Shown: positions 1-8,600 of the stretch, piece after piece
Layout: each line of letters starts with the position of its first letter
Position numbering within the stretch: position 1 is the first letter of the stretch
Assembly: GCA_040383485.1 (NCBI GenBank)
Contig: JBEIDK010000093.1
Location: forward strand, 1-12,619
Direction: 5' to 3'
Length of the DNA stretch: 12,619 nt
Origin: JBEIDK01 sp040383485
GTDB lineage: Bacteria; Bacteroidota; Bacteroidia; UBA4408
Made by a program: the position numbers and the translations under genes
The notes under the pieces: generated by a model
What the model was told of the DNA's origin: nothing
Database searches by the model: none
The model's input: only the letters and a program-made list of their open reading frames with translations

Positions 1-1
1 T

Positions 2-134
2 ATGAATTATGAATTTTGAATTATGAATTATGAATTTTGATTTTTGAATTATGAATTATGAATTATGAATTATGAATTATGAATTTTGAATTATGAATTT
101 TGAATTATGAATTTTGAATTATGAATTTTGATTT
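2..134. repeat. Heptamer tandem array (19 phased units)
   Basis: Nineteen consecutive 7-bp units with consensus WTGAWTT fill this stretch without a single phase break. The commonest unit is ATGAATT, alternating with TTGAATT, and two units read TTGATTT (37-43 and 128-134). The array begins at the window edge, so its full length is unknown. TGA and TAA triplets recur in it and it does not look coding. Similar AT-rich simple repeats are familiar in intergenic DNA of Bacteroidota. The regular 7-bp period suggests growth by replication slippage. Confidence 0.95.
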
Positions 135-154
135 TTTTTATTTATATTTTCAAT

Positions 155-182
155 ACTAAAAACTAATTACTATCTACTTAAA
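155..182 (+). repeat. ACTNNNN heptad array, 4 units
   Basis: Four phased 7-bp units read ACTAAAA, ACTAATT, ACTATCT and ACTTAAA on the plus strand. The last unit ends one base before the stop codon of the aspartic protease gene. Bases 161-179 match the reverse complement of 589-607 at 17 of 19 positions, with 11 exact in a row, so this array is an inverted partner of the one upstream of the same gene. Confidence 0.7.
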
Positions 183-183
183 A

Positions 184-561
184 TTATTTCAACATTGCTT
201 TTGCTACCTTCGGGTCAATGATTACTGTATCGTTCTCAAAATCAAGTTTTATGCGCCATTTCTGAAATGTGTTGACACCTAATATTGCATCTTCACTCAA
301 ACCTGGCACTACCATAAACTCATCGCTTAGGCGAATATCGTTGTAATAGAAATCTATTGCCACTCTATATTCAATATGCAAAAAATTACCAATTGATGCT
401 GTCGCAACTTGCAATGGATGACGCATTTTAACTAGTGTTTCTAGACCTTCTACCGCATCTTCAGAGATACAGCTAAAAGTAGCGCCACTATCGAATAGTG
501 TATAGATAGTCTTCTCTCCTAATGAGCCTTCGTAGTGTAGCGGTAATTTTATTATTGACAT
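184..561 (-). CDS. Retropepsin-like aspartic protease, single domain
   Basis: This 125-residue protein has the hallmark of clan AA aspartic proteases. A short beta-rich N-terminus leads to the active-site motif LFDSGATFSCIS, with catalytic Asp24 in D-S-G-A. A second hydrophobic motif, AILGVNTFQKW (about residues 92-102), follows, and then a beta hairpin (KLDFENDTVIIDP). Single-domain enzymes of this type must dimerise so that each subunit supplies one aspartate; this is family knowledge, not shown here. No signal peptide or membrane segment is visible, so it is probably cytoplasmic. The substrate is unknown. The ATG at 559-561 is the first start in the open frame and sits three bases from a heptad repeat array. 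No Shine-Dalgarno sequence is present. Eno lies 100 bp upstream on the same strand, but the repeats between them argue against a tight operon. Confidence 0.85.
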   Translation of the reverse strand: MSIIKLPLHYEGSLGEKTIYTLFDSGATFSCISEDAVEGLETLVKMRHPLQVATASIGNFLHIEYRVAIDFYYNDIRLSDEFMVVPGLSEDAILGVNTFQKWRIKLDFENDTVIIDPKVAKAMLK

Positions 562-564
562 TTT

Positions 565-606
565 ATCTAGTTATTAGTGTATAGTGTAAAGTAGATAGTG
601 AATAGT
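565..606 (-). repeat. ACTNNNN heptad array, 6 units, inverted
   Basis: Read on the minus strand, six phased 7-bp units follow one another: ACTATTC, ACTATCT, ACTTTAC, ACTATAC, ACTAATA and ACTAGAT. They end three bases before the ATG of the aspartic protease gene and so form most of its immediate 5' leader. The same unit type, in the opposite orientation, touches the stop codon of that gene at 155-182. ACTATCT occurs in both arrays. Confidence 0.75.
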
Positions 607-634
607 TTAAAGCAATTTGATACTTCTTCGTCAC

Positions 635-655
635 CCTCTTTGAAGGAGTTAGAGG
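635..655. repeat. Short inverted repeat downstream of eno
   Basis: CCTCT at 635-639 pairs with AGAGG at 651-655 across an 11-nt loop, within a GC-richer patch (632-660) that stands out from AT-rich surroundings. It lies just past the enolase stop codon. No T-run follows on the minus strand, so a simple intrinsic terminator is not supported. It may be a decayed intergenic repeat. Confidence 0.35.
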
Positions 656-661
656 AGGCTC

Positions 662-1945
662 TTATTTCAAGATTTTCTTCCCTAAAAACTTAGCTGTATG
701 TCCTAGCTCCTCTTCAATCCTCAACAGCTGGTTGTATTTACTAATCCTATCGCTGCGGCTTGCACTACCTGTTTTTATTTGGCCTGTGTTAAGTGCCACA
801 GCTAAGTCAGCAATGGTATTGTCTTCTGTTTCACCGCTGCGGTGACTCATTACCGCTGTGTAACCTGCATTATTAGCCATTTGCACAGCATCAATGGTTT
901 CACTTAAGCTACCAATCTGGTTTACTTTAACAAGAATAGAGTTCGCAATGTTCTTATCTATACCTTCTTTTAACCTTTTTACGTTGGTCACAAATAAATC
1001 ATCACCAACTAGTTGTATTTTATTACCAATTTTTTCTGTTAGCAACTTCCATCCATCCCAGTCATCTTCATCCAAACCATCTTCAATTGATACAATAGGA
1101 TATTTTTTACTCCAATCAGCCCAATAATCAACCATTTGTGATGAGGTTAATTTTTCACCTGACGATTTCTTGAAGTGATATACTTTTTCTTCAGCATTAT
1201 AAAACTCGGAAGCTGCTGCGTCCATTGCAATATAAATATCTATACCTGGTTTGTATCCAGCTTTTTCAATTGCAGTCAATACTATTTCAACCGCCTCTAC
1301 ATTCGATTTGATATTAGGAGCAAAACCACCTTCGTCACCAACATTAGTGCTATATCCCTTGGCTTTCAGTACATTTTTTAAATGATGAAATACTTCTGTA
1401 CCCATTCTAAGGGCCTCACTAAAAGTGCTTGCTCCAAGAGGCATAATCATGAACTCTTGAAAATCTATGCTATTATCGGCATGAGAACCACCATTTAAAA
1501 TATTCATCATAGGTACTGGCAGTGTGTTTGCATTAGCGCCTCCAACATATCTAAATAAACTTAATCCACTTTCAACAGCTGCCGCTTTAGATACGGCTAA
1601 CGATACACCTAAAATTGCATTAGCGCCAAGCTTTGCCTTATTTTCGGTACCATCTAATTTAATCATCGTTTTATCAATGGCATTTTGGTCGTATATTGAA
1701 CTTCCAATCAATGCACTTTTGATAATAGTATTTACATTATTTACTGCATTTAATACTCCTTTGCCTAGATAAACATTCTTGTCTCCATCACGCAACTCAA
1801 CCGCTTCATGCTTACCAGTGCTAGCACCAGAAGGCACTGCAGCTCTGCCCATTACATTATTTGATGTTAATACATCTACTTCTATGGTTGGATTTCCTCG
1901 AGAATCAAGAATTTGTCTTGCTTTAATATCTAGAATTTTACTCAT
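662..1945 (-). CDS. eno: Enolase (phosphopyruvate hydratase)
   Basis: Enolase interconverts 2-phosphoglycerate and phosphoenolpyruvate in glycolysis and gluconeogenesis, in the cytoplasm. The 427-residue length is normal for bacterial enolase and the whole family pattern is intact. The mobile loop PSGAST is at residues 38-43. The GGSHADN segment carries His155, and QEFM carries Glu164. The catalytic acid Glu205 lies in VGDEGGFAP and the catalytic base Lys340 in VKVNQIG. The Mg-binding acids are Asp242, Glu288 (SIEDGLDE) and Asp315 (GDD). The signature SHRSGETEDNT starts at 367, and Lys391 is in IKTGSASRS. The ATG at 1943-1945 matches the conserved N-terminus (ILDIKARQILDSRGNPT). It has its own promoter candidate 23-53 bp upstream. 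No residue needed for activity is missing. Confidence 0.98.
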   Translation of the reverse strand: MSKILDIKARQILDSRGNPTIEVDVLTSNNVMGRAAVPSGASTGKHEAVELRDGDKNVYLGKGVLNAVNNVNTIIKSALIGSSIYDQNAIDKTMIKLDGTENKAKLGANAILGVSLAVSKAAAVESGLSLFRYVGGANANTLPVPMMNILNGGSHADNSIDFQEFMIMPLGASTFSEALRMGTEVFHHLKNVLKAKGYSTNVGDEGGFAPNIKSNVEAVEIVLTAIEKAGYKPGIDIYIAMDAAASEFYNAEEKVYHFKKSSGEKLTSSQMVDYWADWSKKYPIVSIEDGLDEDDWDGWKLLTEKIGNKIQLVGDDLFVTNVKRLKEGIDKNIANSILVKVNQIGSLSETIDAVQMANNAGYTAVMSHRSGETEDNTIADLAVALNTGQIKTGSASRSDRISKYNQLLRIEEELGHTAKFLGKKILK

Positions 1946-1967
1946 AATAATTATAAAATGTGGTTTG

Positions 1968-1998
1968 CGAATTTATAGCAAAATCAATGATTCACAAA
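1968..1998 (-). promoter_or_regulatory. Bacteroidota-type promoter for eno
   Basis: On the minus strand TTTG (1995-1998) is followed by exactly 19 nt and then TAAATTCG (1968-1975). The second box differs from the Bacteroidota -7 consensus TAnnTTTG at one position. The implied transcript would start near 1962, giving a leader of about 15-20 nt, with no Shine-Dalgarno sequence before the ATG. Confidence 0.55.
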
Positions 1999-2109
1999 TT
2001 AAAGTTTAATATATATGCCACCTAGTAAAGCAAGGTACTTTTAATAACTTTTATGAAAATAATTAACTGCAAACCATTTTAATAATTGAAACACAAATTT
2101 TGAATGAGA

Positions 2110-2135
2110 AAAGCCCACAATCTCTTGTAGGCTTT
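2110..2135 (-). terminator. Intrinsic terminator after the M42 peptidase gene
   Basis: AAAGCCCACAA (2110-2120) pairs with TTGTAGGCTTT (2125-2135) across a 4-nt TCTC loop, giving an 11-bp stem with one C/A mismatch. On the minus strand the stem runs into a TTTTCTC tract. It lies 50 bp beyond the M42 stop codon and upstream of the eno promoter, so it insulates eno from read-through. Confidence 0.75.
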
Positions 2136-2184
2136 AATTTAAATAATGAATAATTTTTTTCTTGTTAACTATTATTTACCTTAA

Positions 2185-3300
2185 CTATTTAATATACCTA
2201 AAATCTTGACCTGATTTTATGGTTTTTAAAGTTTCATAAATAAGCTTTATTACATTCTCAACATCTGTTTTTTCTACCATTTCAACAGTAGTATGCATAT
2301 ATCTTAATGGCAAAGAAATTAAAGCCGAAGCAATACCACCCGATGAATATGCAAATGCATCGGTATCTGTTCCAGTGGCACGAGAAACCGCAGCACGTTG
2401 AAATGGTATTTTATTTTTTTCGGCAGCATCAATAATTTGATTCAACAAATTGTTTTGAACCGCTGGACCATAAGTAACAACTGGTCCCTTGCCACATGCT
2501 AAGTCGCCATTTACAATTTTGCTTAGCATAGGTGTTTGTGAGTCGTGACAAACATCTGTACAAATAGCTACATTTGGTTTAATGCGCTGAGCAATCATTT
2601 CAGCACCACGCAGTCCAACTTCTTCTTGCACTGAGTTGGTGATGTATAAACCGAAAGGTAATTTAGTTTTATTCTCTTTGATTAAACGAGCTACCTCTGC
2701 AATCATAAACCCGCCTATTCTATTATCTAAAGCCCTACCAACATAATAACGGTCATTTAATACCATAAACTCATCAGGGTAAGTTACTACACAACCTACA
2801 TGAACACCTAATTTTTCAACTTCTTCTTTTGTAGTGCAACCGCAATCCAGAAAAATATTTTTCAAGGTAGGTGCTTCCTCTTTACCTGGTTCGCGCGTGT
2901 GTATGGCTGGCCAACCGAAAACTGCTTTTACTATCCCTTTTTTTGTGTGGATATTTACTCGTTTCGATGGTGCTATCTGGTGGTCTACTCCCCCATTTCG
3001 TTTCAAATAAATAAAACCATCGCTGGTAATATAATTTACAAACCACGAAATTTCATCGGCATGAGCCTCAATAACCACCTTGTATGCTGCTGTTGGATTA
3101 ATAACTGCTACTGCAGTTCCGTATGTATCTACAAAATGCTCATCCACATAAGGTTTCATATAGTCTAGCCACAGCTTTTGCCCTTCCGCTTCAAAGCCTG
3201 TTGGAGAAGCGTTGTTAATATATGCTTCTAGGAAATCATGAGATTTCTTATTTAAGATACTGGGTGATTTTTTTTCGGTTTTTTTATTTGACTTTGCCAT
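2185..3300 (-). CDS. M42-family metallo-aminopeptidase (TET/FrvX type)
   Basis: This 371-residue protein belongs to peptidase family M42, co-catalytic metal aminopeptidases that usually assemble into large tetrahedral cytoplasmic particles and trim peptides. All expected residues are present. His80 lies in EAHADE, and the bridging Asp192 in ALDNRIGG. The catalytic Glu226 and metal ligand Glu227 are in QEEVGLRGA. Asp249 is in CTDV and His336 in YMHTTVEM. The substrate-side segment RATGTDTDAFAY (308-319) is also typical. The first 20 residues are lysine- and serine-rich, probably disordered, and are extra relative to the catalytic core. No signal peptide is seen, so it acts in the cytoplasm. 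The ATG at 3298-3300 follows an AT-rich leader without a Shine-Dalgarno sequence. It is transcribed divergently from rpsU and ends in its own terminator. Some members are annotated as glutamyl aminopeptidase or endoglucanase M; the exact specificity cannot be read from sequence. Confidence 0.93.
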   Translation of the reverse strand: MAKSNKKTEKKSPSILNKKSHDFLEAYINNASPTGFEAEGQKLWLDYMKPYVDEHFVDTYGTAVAVINPTAAYKVVIEAHADEISWFVNYITSDGFIYLKRNGGVDHQIAPSKRVNIHTKKGIVKAVFGWPAIHTREPGKEEAPTLKNIFLDCGCTTKEEVEKLGVHVGCVVTYPDEFMVLNDRYYVGRALDNRIGGFMIAEVARLIKENKTKLPFGLYITNSVQEEVGLRGAEMIAQRIKPNVAICTDVCHDSQTPMLSKIVNGDLACGKGPVVTYGPAVQNNLLNQIIDAAEKNKIPFQRAAVSRATGTDTDAFAYSSGGIASALISLPLRYMHTTVEMVEKTDVENVIKLIYETLKTIKSGQDFRYIK

Positions 3301-3385
3301 ATTATTATTTTTTCGGCTAAATAATAGTATCGTTACAGCTTATGCAAATAAGATTTAAAATAAACTTACCAATCTTTGAATGAAA

Positions 3386-3416
3386 TTTGGTTTAAATGAA
3401 ATAATTAATACTTTTG
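3386..3416 (+). promoter_or_regulatory. Near-perfect Bacteroidota promoter for rpsU
   Basis: TTTG at 3386-3389, a spacer of exactly 19 nt, and TACTTTTG at 3409-3416 reproduce the Bacteroidota housekeeping-sigma consensus TTTG-N19-TAnnTTTG with no mismatch. Transcription should begin around 3420-3424, leaving a leader of about 35 nt before the rpsU ATG. This is the best promoter in the window, fitting for a ribosomal protein gene. Confidence 0.85.
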
Positions 3417-3458
3417 CGTCCCTAAAATAAGTTTTAAACACAATAATTTAAATAAAAG

Positions 3459-3650
3459 ATGATAATTGTACCGGTTAAAGATGGCGAATCAATTGAAAAA
3501 GCGCTAAAAAAATTCAAGAAAAAAATTGAAAAAACAGGCTTAGTAAAGCAACTTCGTGCACGCACAAAGTTTACAAAACCGTCTGTTATTTTGCGCGAAC
3601 AAATGATTAAAGCTGTTTACGTTGAAAAACTTAAACGCAAAGAAGACTAA
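3459..3650 (+). CDS. rpsU: 30S ribosomal protein bS21
   Basis: This 63-residue, strongly basic protein is ribosomal protein bS21 of the small subunit. The N-terminal strand MIIVPVKDGESIEKALKKFKK and the C-terminal helical part (PSVILREQMIKAVYVEKLKRK) are standard for the family in Bacteroidota. Tyr54 is present; from memory, structural work on the Flavobacterium johnsoniae ribosome places a tyrosine at this position of bS21 against the 3' end of 16S rRNA, helping hide the anti-Shine-Dalgarno sequence. The gene is monocistronic, with a consensus promoter upstream and a strong hairpin terminator downstream. It is the only plus-strand gene here. The bases before the ATG (AATTTAAATAAAAG) contain no AGGAGG-like site. 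Confidence 0.97.
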   Translation: MIIVPVKDGESIEKALKKFKKKIEKTGLVKQLRARTKFTKPSVILREQMIKAVYVEKLKRKED

Positions 3651-3681
3651 TAATTAGAATTATTTCTTGCTTATATAATAC

Positions 3682-3710
3682 AAGCCGTAACATATGTTAC
3701 GGCTTTTTTT
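3682..3710 (+). terminator. Intrinsic terminator after rpsU, shared with xth
   Basis: AAGCCGTAAC (3682-3691) and GTTACGGCTT (3696-3705) form a perfect 10-bp stem around an ATAT loop, followed on the plus strand by an unbroken T-run to 3710. The convergent xth gene stops at 3725, so the same palindrome lies 15-43 bp past its stop. On that side the T-tract is weak, so it is clearly a terminator for rpsU and possibly bidirectional. Confidence 0.92.
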
Positions 3711-3724
3711 ATTTGGGCAAATTA

Positions 3725-4495
3725 CTACACTTCAATTTCTAACACACAAGGACAATGGTCGCTGTGCTTAGCATTTGCCAATATATACGCCGTATTTATA
3801 TTACTCTCTAGCGAGTTAGAAACAATGTTATAATCAATGCGCCAACCCAAATTTTTCTCACGGGCATTTGCTCTATAACTCCACCAAGTATAATGATGAG
3901 GCTCTTTACAAACATATCTAAAGGTATCAATGAAACCAGATTCTAAAAACTTATCGAACCACTCTCTTTCTTCTGGTAAAAAACCACTGGAGTCCTTATT
4001 TGATTTAGGGTTATGAATGTCAATGGCTTTGTTACAAATATTATAGTCGCCACATAAAATAAGGTTAGGTATTTTAGCTCTAAGCTCCAGCAAATAATTC
4101 TGAAAGAAAGCCAACCAAGCCATTTTAAAAGCTTGTCTTTCATCGCCAGTGGTGCCACTTGGATGATAAACACTCATGATTGAATGGCCGTCAAAATCAA
4201 TTCTAATTACTCTTCCTTCATAATCATATAATTCATTTCCACAACCATATTCAACATGCTTAGGGGTTTGTTTTGAAAAGATAGCCACTCCGCTATATCC
4301 TTTTTTTTGTGCCGAAAACCAATAACAATTATATCCTATATCGGTGAAAACGGACAAGTCAATTTGGTCTTCATTTGCTTTTATTTCTTGCAAGCAAATT
4401 ACATCTGCAGCTTGTTCTTTTAGCCAAGAAGCAAAATCTTTATTCATTGCAGCCCTTAACCCATTTACATTATAGGTAATTATTTTTTTTATCAT
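3725..4495 (-). CDS. xth: Exodeoxyribonuclease III / AP endonuclease
   Basis: This 256-residue enzyme of the exonuclease III (EEP) family cuts DNA at abasic sites in base excision repair and removes 3'-blocking groups. The catalytic set is complete. Asn9 lies in TYNVNGLRAA and the Mg ligand Glu37 in CLQEIKA. Tyr110 is in SVYHPSG. Asp150 and Asn152 are in GDYN. Asp221 is in GWRIDYN, and the closing Asp246-His247 pair is in HSDHCP. Length and motif spacing are normal for the XthA group. There is no export signal. The ATG at 4493-4495 lies 38 nt after the mltG stop codon, and the gene is probably last in the M1 peptidase-mltG-xth transcript. No functional link between these neighbours is apparent beyond position. 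Confidence 0.95.
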   Translation of the reverse strand: MIKKIITYNVNGLRAAMNKDFASWLKEQAADVICLQEIKANEDQIDLSVFTDIGYNCYWFSAQKKGYSGVAIFSKQTPKHVEYGCGNELYDYEGRVIRIDFDGHSIMSVYHPSGTTGDERQAFKMAWLAFFQNYLLELRAKIPNLILCGDYNICNKAIDIHNPKSNKDSSGFLPEEREWFDKFLESGFIDTFRYVCKEPHHYTWWSYRANAREKNLGWRIDYNIVSNSLESNINTAYILANAKHSDHCPCVLEIEV

Positions 4496-4533
4496 ATTTT
4501 TTTGTCTGTTTAAGTATAAGTTATGTGACTTTT

Positions 4534-5628
4534 CTAGCTGAAAATCTTGCGTTTATTTAAAGCCTTTTGAAATTTTGACGCATTTCTATTGTGATCATTC
4601 AAGTTTGAAGCAAAATTATGACTGCCACTAAAATCTTCTTTTGCACAAAAATAAATGTAGTTGGTTTTAGGTGAGTTAAGCACAGCATCTATTGAGTTTA
4701 TACTAGCAACACAAATTGGTCCTGGAGGCAAGCCCGAATATTTATATGTATTATAAGGGTTATCAAATTCTAGATGTTTAGAGAGTACACGATTTATGCT
4801 AAAGTCTCCAAGAGCATAAATCACTGTTGGGTCAGCCTGCAAAAGCATTCCCTTTTTAAGCCTATTTAGGTATACCGATGCAATGATAGGACGCTCCGAT
4901 TTATTGTTACTTTCCTTGTCAACTATTGACGCAATAATGGAAACCTCAATTGGCGTTATATGATGATTTTGCGCTTTTTTTCTTCTATCAATATTCCAAA
5001 ATTTTTTATGCACCTTATTCATTTCTTTCATAAAGGCGCGTGAAGTTGTGTTCCAATTTAAGCTATATGTATTTGGAATAAACATGGTAAGTATGTTTTC
5101 ACTATCAAATCCTAATGAATCAAGAACATTATCATTTGTAATAATTTCAAATAGTTCGGTTGAATCAGCTTCTAACTGAGAACAAATTTTCCTCACTAGT
5201 TCATTCTTAGTTCTTATGTTATTAAAGGTAAGTTCAACTGGAGCTTGTTCGCCACTTCTCAATAAATTAATAATATCATTATTACTCATCCCTTCTTTAA
5301 AAGCATAACGGCCAGGTTTTACCTTATTGGTATAGTTTTTTTGTTTTGCCAACCATTCAAAAATCATTTCATTTCTAATTATTTTTTCTTGCTTTAAACT
5401 TTTCAAAACATCATTAAAATTAGAACCAGTTTTGATATAGAAGTATAGTTTACCGCCATCTTTAACAATTAAATTATGCTTATAAATATTGTTGTATGCA
5501 ATATAAATTGAAGCAAACAACCCAATTAAAATAATTAATAAGAATGAAGAAATAACCTTTTTAAAAAACCCATTACTTGATTTTTTCGTTTTGTTATCGT
5601 TTGAGCTTGATTTCTTTTTTTTTGCCAT
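4534..5628 (-). CDS. mltG: Endolytic murein transglycosylase MltG (YceG-like)
   Basis: MltG is an inner-membrane lytic transglycosylase that cuts nascent glycan strands and is thought to set where peptidoglycan polymerisation ends. The 364-residue protein starts with a lysine/serine-rich cytoplasmic tail (1-23) and one transmembrane helix (about 25-45). A LysM-like subdomain follows (about 60-125, with KPGRYAFKEGMS). The YceG catalytic domain comes last. The catalytic glutamate is Glu239 in ASIVDKES, and the family motifs VYLNRLKKGMLLQADPTV (252-269) and YKYSGLPPGPI (295-305) are intact. The start ATG is 29 nt after the stop of the M1 peptidase gene, which supports co-transcription. No Shine-Dalgarno sequence is visible. 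Assignment is firm; the position beside an outer-membrane peptidase is only suggestive of an envelope role for the whole run. Confidence 0.95.
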   Translation of the reverse strand: MAKKKKSSSNDNKTKKSSNGFFKKVISSFLLIILIGLFASIYIAYNNIYKHNLIVKDGGKLYFYIKTGSNFNDVLKSLKQEKIIRNEMIFEWLAKQKNYTNKVKPGRYAFKEGMSNNDIINLLRSGEQAPVELTFNNIRTKNELVRKICSQLEADSTELFEIITNDNVLDSLGFDSENILTMFIPNTYSLNWNTTSRAFMKEMNKVHKKFWNIDRRKKAQNHHITPIEVSIIASIVDKESNNKSERPIIASVYLNRLKKGMLLQADPTVIYALGDFSINRVLSKHLEFDNPYNTYKYSGLPPGPICVASINSIDAVLNSPKTNYIYFCAKEDFSGSHNFASNLNDHNRNASKFQKALNKRKIFS

Positions 5629-5657
5629 AAAAATTAAATATGAAACTTTTATTCCAT

Positions 5658-8600
5658 TTAAAATGCTCTTTCAACACTTATCAACCATCTAAATTTTAAG
5701 TATTGACCTTCTGCATAAGGAGGTGTATTCAAGAATAATGGCATATCGAAACGTAGTGTTAAAGGTGTTGTTTTCTCTAAAACCCACCATTTTTTAATGG
5801 TTAGTGTTGCCCCAAGTCCTGCATCAAACCTCAGTGGATTAAGTTTGGTATCATTAAAAACACCATTATTTGGTAGCAAAACTCCTGCATCTGCAAAAGC
5901 ATAGGTATTCATCTTTAGCCAATTAGACAAACGTCTTATTCTTACTTTAAAAAATCTATCAAAACCTAACTCAGCATTTACAGAAGCACCAGAATTACTG
6001 TTGGTCAGGAAAATTTGATTTCCTTTTGAATCGGTAACAGGTAATAAATAACCATTATAACCACGGAGATTTAGCCCTCCGCCAAATTGAAAGTGATTTG
6101 TTACATCACCAATATTGTTCCAACTGCTTGGATAAAATGCTGCACTTCTAACGTATTTGTTTTCTAGCATTTCTTCGGTATTTGCTCCCGCTGCATACAA
6201 TGATGATTCACCAGCAAAATTTCCTTTTCCTAACTGTGCAAAAAATCTAGTACTTAAATCAAATTTCCCTAATCTGTTTTTGTTTATGCTGGTTAGTGAT
6301 AAAGCTTGATAACTATAATCGCTTAAAAAAGAAGTGCTGCGGGCGGCTATAGTTATTTGACCAGTACCAAAACTATAACTATACTTATTAATAATATTTA
6401 AACCTATGTAGTTATTCCATTTTTCGCTTTGCAAATACTTAGGTTGGTTAGCAAATGATAATTCATAAAATCGAATTGACTTTGCAAATAATTGAATGGT
6501 ATATTTCTGATTTTCTATTTTGCGTTCAAACATCCATTTATATAATTCAACGCCATCCAGAAAACGAACTTGCATGGTTGTACTTAACTTGGGCATTATA
6601 TTATTTAAAGGTGTTTGATACGTGAAGTTGTAGGAAAATCTATTTGCGAATTTTAGGTTATTTACAAGCTTTGTATTTGATGAATCTAAATCAAATCTTC
6701 TTGTATTAAATGTAAACCTATTTACCCATGTAGTAAATTCAAAATTATCAATTTGGTTTACGTATGAACCATTGAGGTGTAATCCAAATTTAAGCCCTTC
6801 AAATTGATTATACCAAACATCAGGCCTCCAGAAAATAGTTTTATGTTCCCAATCATTAGGGTTATTCAACCTATGGTCGAAACTCCAAATTACTTTGTTA
6901 TGGTAATAATTATTTGTACGGTCAATATCAGCTAATCTGCCACTTGGGTCTATTTGAACCTGCTTAATTCTATTTTTTGAATTTAACTTAAAAGTGTAAT
7001 TTTCATTTAAATTATCCCATCCAAACCACTTAGGTAACACTTTTGCATCTGTCTTTTTTACAAACCAGTCATTCGGAATATGAATATTAAAAATAGAGTC
7101 TTTGTTTGTTGTTATTGTTAAGTCAATAGGCATTTGCATTCTGCCCTCACGTTCAAGAGTTATTTCATAATCACCATTTTTATTGATGCGTTTTACTTTC
7201 TCAATTTCATAATCAATTACCTTATCCGTTTCGAACCATTGGTCAAAAAACCAATTTAAATCTACATGCGTGAAATTGACAATACTATTTCTGAAGTCTT
7301 CAATGTACGGATGTGCTATTTTATACTCATTAAAATAGTTTTGCATTGCAGCCAAAAACAAGCTATCGCCCAACACATACTGCAAATTATACAGCATGGT
7401 TGCAGTTTTATAATACACTTGTCGGTATCCACCTTCATGACCCAAAGCACCATTAAAATTATCAGAATGTGTATTTAAGGTTGTCTCTGAACCGGCCAAT
7501 GCAGATTGTAAGTATGGGTTGTAAACACGTGTTTGGCGAACGTTGGTTGGCTTTTTAAAACGTTTGCGATACCAATTTTTATGCGATTCTTCAACAAGAG
7601 TATCGCCGTCAATTTTCTCTAAGCTCCAGGCGGTAAGGAATTGTGTAAAGCCTTCATCCAAACAAGCCCTATATGTTTCATTATTACCAACCATACCAAA
7701 AAACCAATTATGCCCAACCTCATGTGCTATCAATCCTCTATAATCAGGCTCTCTTCCGCCATCTAATGTAAGCATTGGATATTCCATTCCGTCTTGCGCA
7801 TCGGCTACTACCATTTTGTTATAGGCATAAGCTCCAAATTCATTACTGTAAACTGTCATCACCTTCTTTGTATAATCGGCTGCATTTTGCCAAAATCCTG
7901 CATGACTTTCTTGCGCAAGAGAAATAATATTAATGTCATGAGGATAAACTCCCTCTACGTGTAAAATGGTTTCTCCAATTCTATAGGTTGGGTCGGCAGT
8001 AAAAGCAAAATCATGTACATTCTCTGCATGGTATTTCCATGTTTTCTTTTCACCTTTAACATATGGTGTTATTACAGATGGTTTTGTTAACCAAGGCTTA
8101 TCCTTGAAATTACTTATGTCTAATCTTCTTCTTAAACTATCTGGCAATACCTCTTCCTTATTTGTCAGATGCCCAGTTGCCTCAACCACAAAGCTTTTGT
8201 TAAAGGTCAAGCTCACATCAAATGCTCCAAAATCGCCGTAAAATTCTTTTCCTAAATGTTGGTCGGTTGTCCATCCAAATTTTTTATCGTACACACTTAT
8301 TCTTGGGTACCAATGCACACCATCATAATGTTTATTGCCCCACACAAAAAACTCCTTCATGCGGCGGCGCGTTGTTCCTCCATTGTCGAAATAGGTTTTG
8401 AATTTTATGTTGAATATTAACTGTTCCCCGGATTTCAAAGGCTTATTCAAAAAAACCTTTAGTATGGTATTATCAAGTTCCGTTTTACAATCTGAATTAT
8501 CAACCTTCAATTCAAGAATTTCAGTACCTAACTTCTTACTTTCATATTTACCATATTTGGTTTTCTGTTTATTGGCTTTCTGCAATTCATCGAGGTAAGC

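Noticed and set aside
1..134. Possible CRISPR-like array
   Set aside because: The units are 7 bp with no unique spacers between them, and no cas gene is present; this is a simple tandem repeat.
894..2009. Several plus-strand reading frames of 68-82 codons opposite eno
   Set aside because: They are antisense shadows of a gene whose every catalytic residue is intact; none has a recognisable domain or leader.
3347..3354. Promoter for the M42 gene near CTTATTTG on the minus strand
   Set aside because: The TA of the box is missing and no -33 element at the right distance was found; the real promoter in this divergent region remains unassigned.
3943..4173. 76-codon minus-strand reading frame inside xth
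   Set aside because: It overlaps the well-supported exonuclease III gene in another frame and shows no motif of its own.
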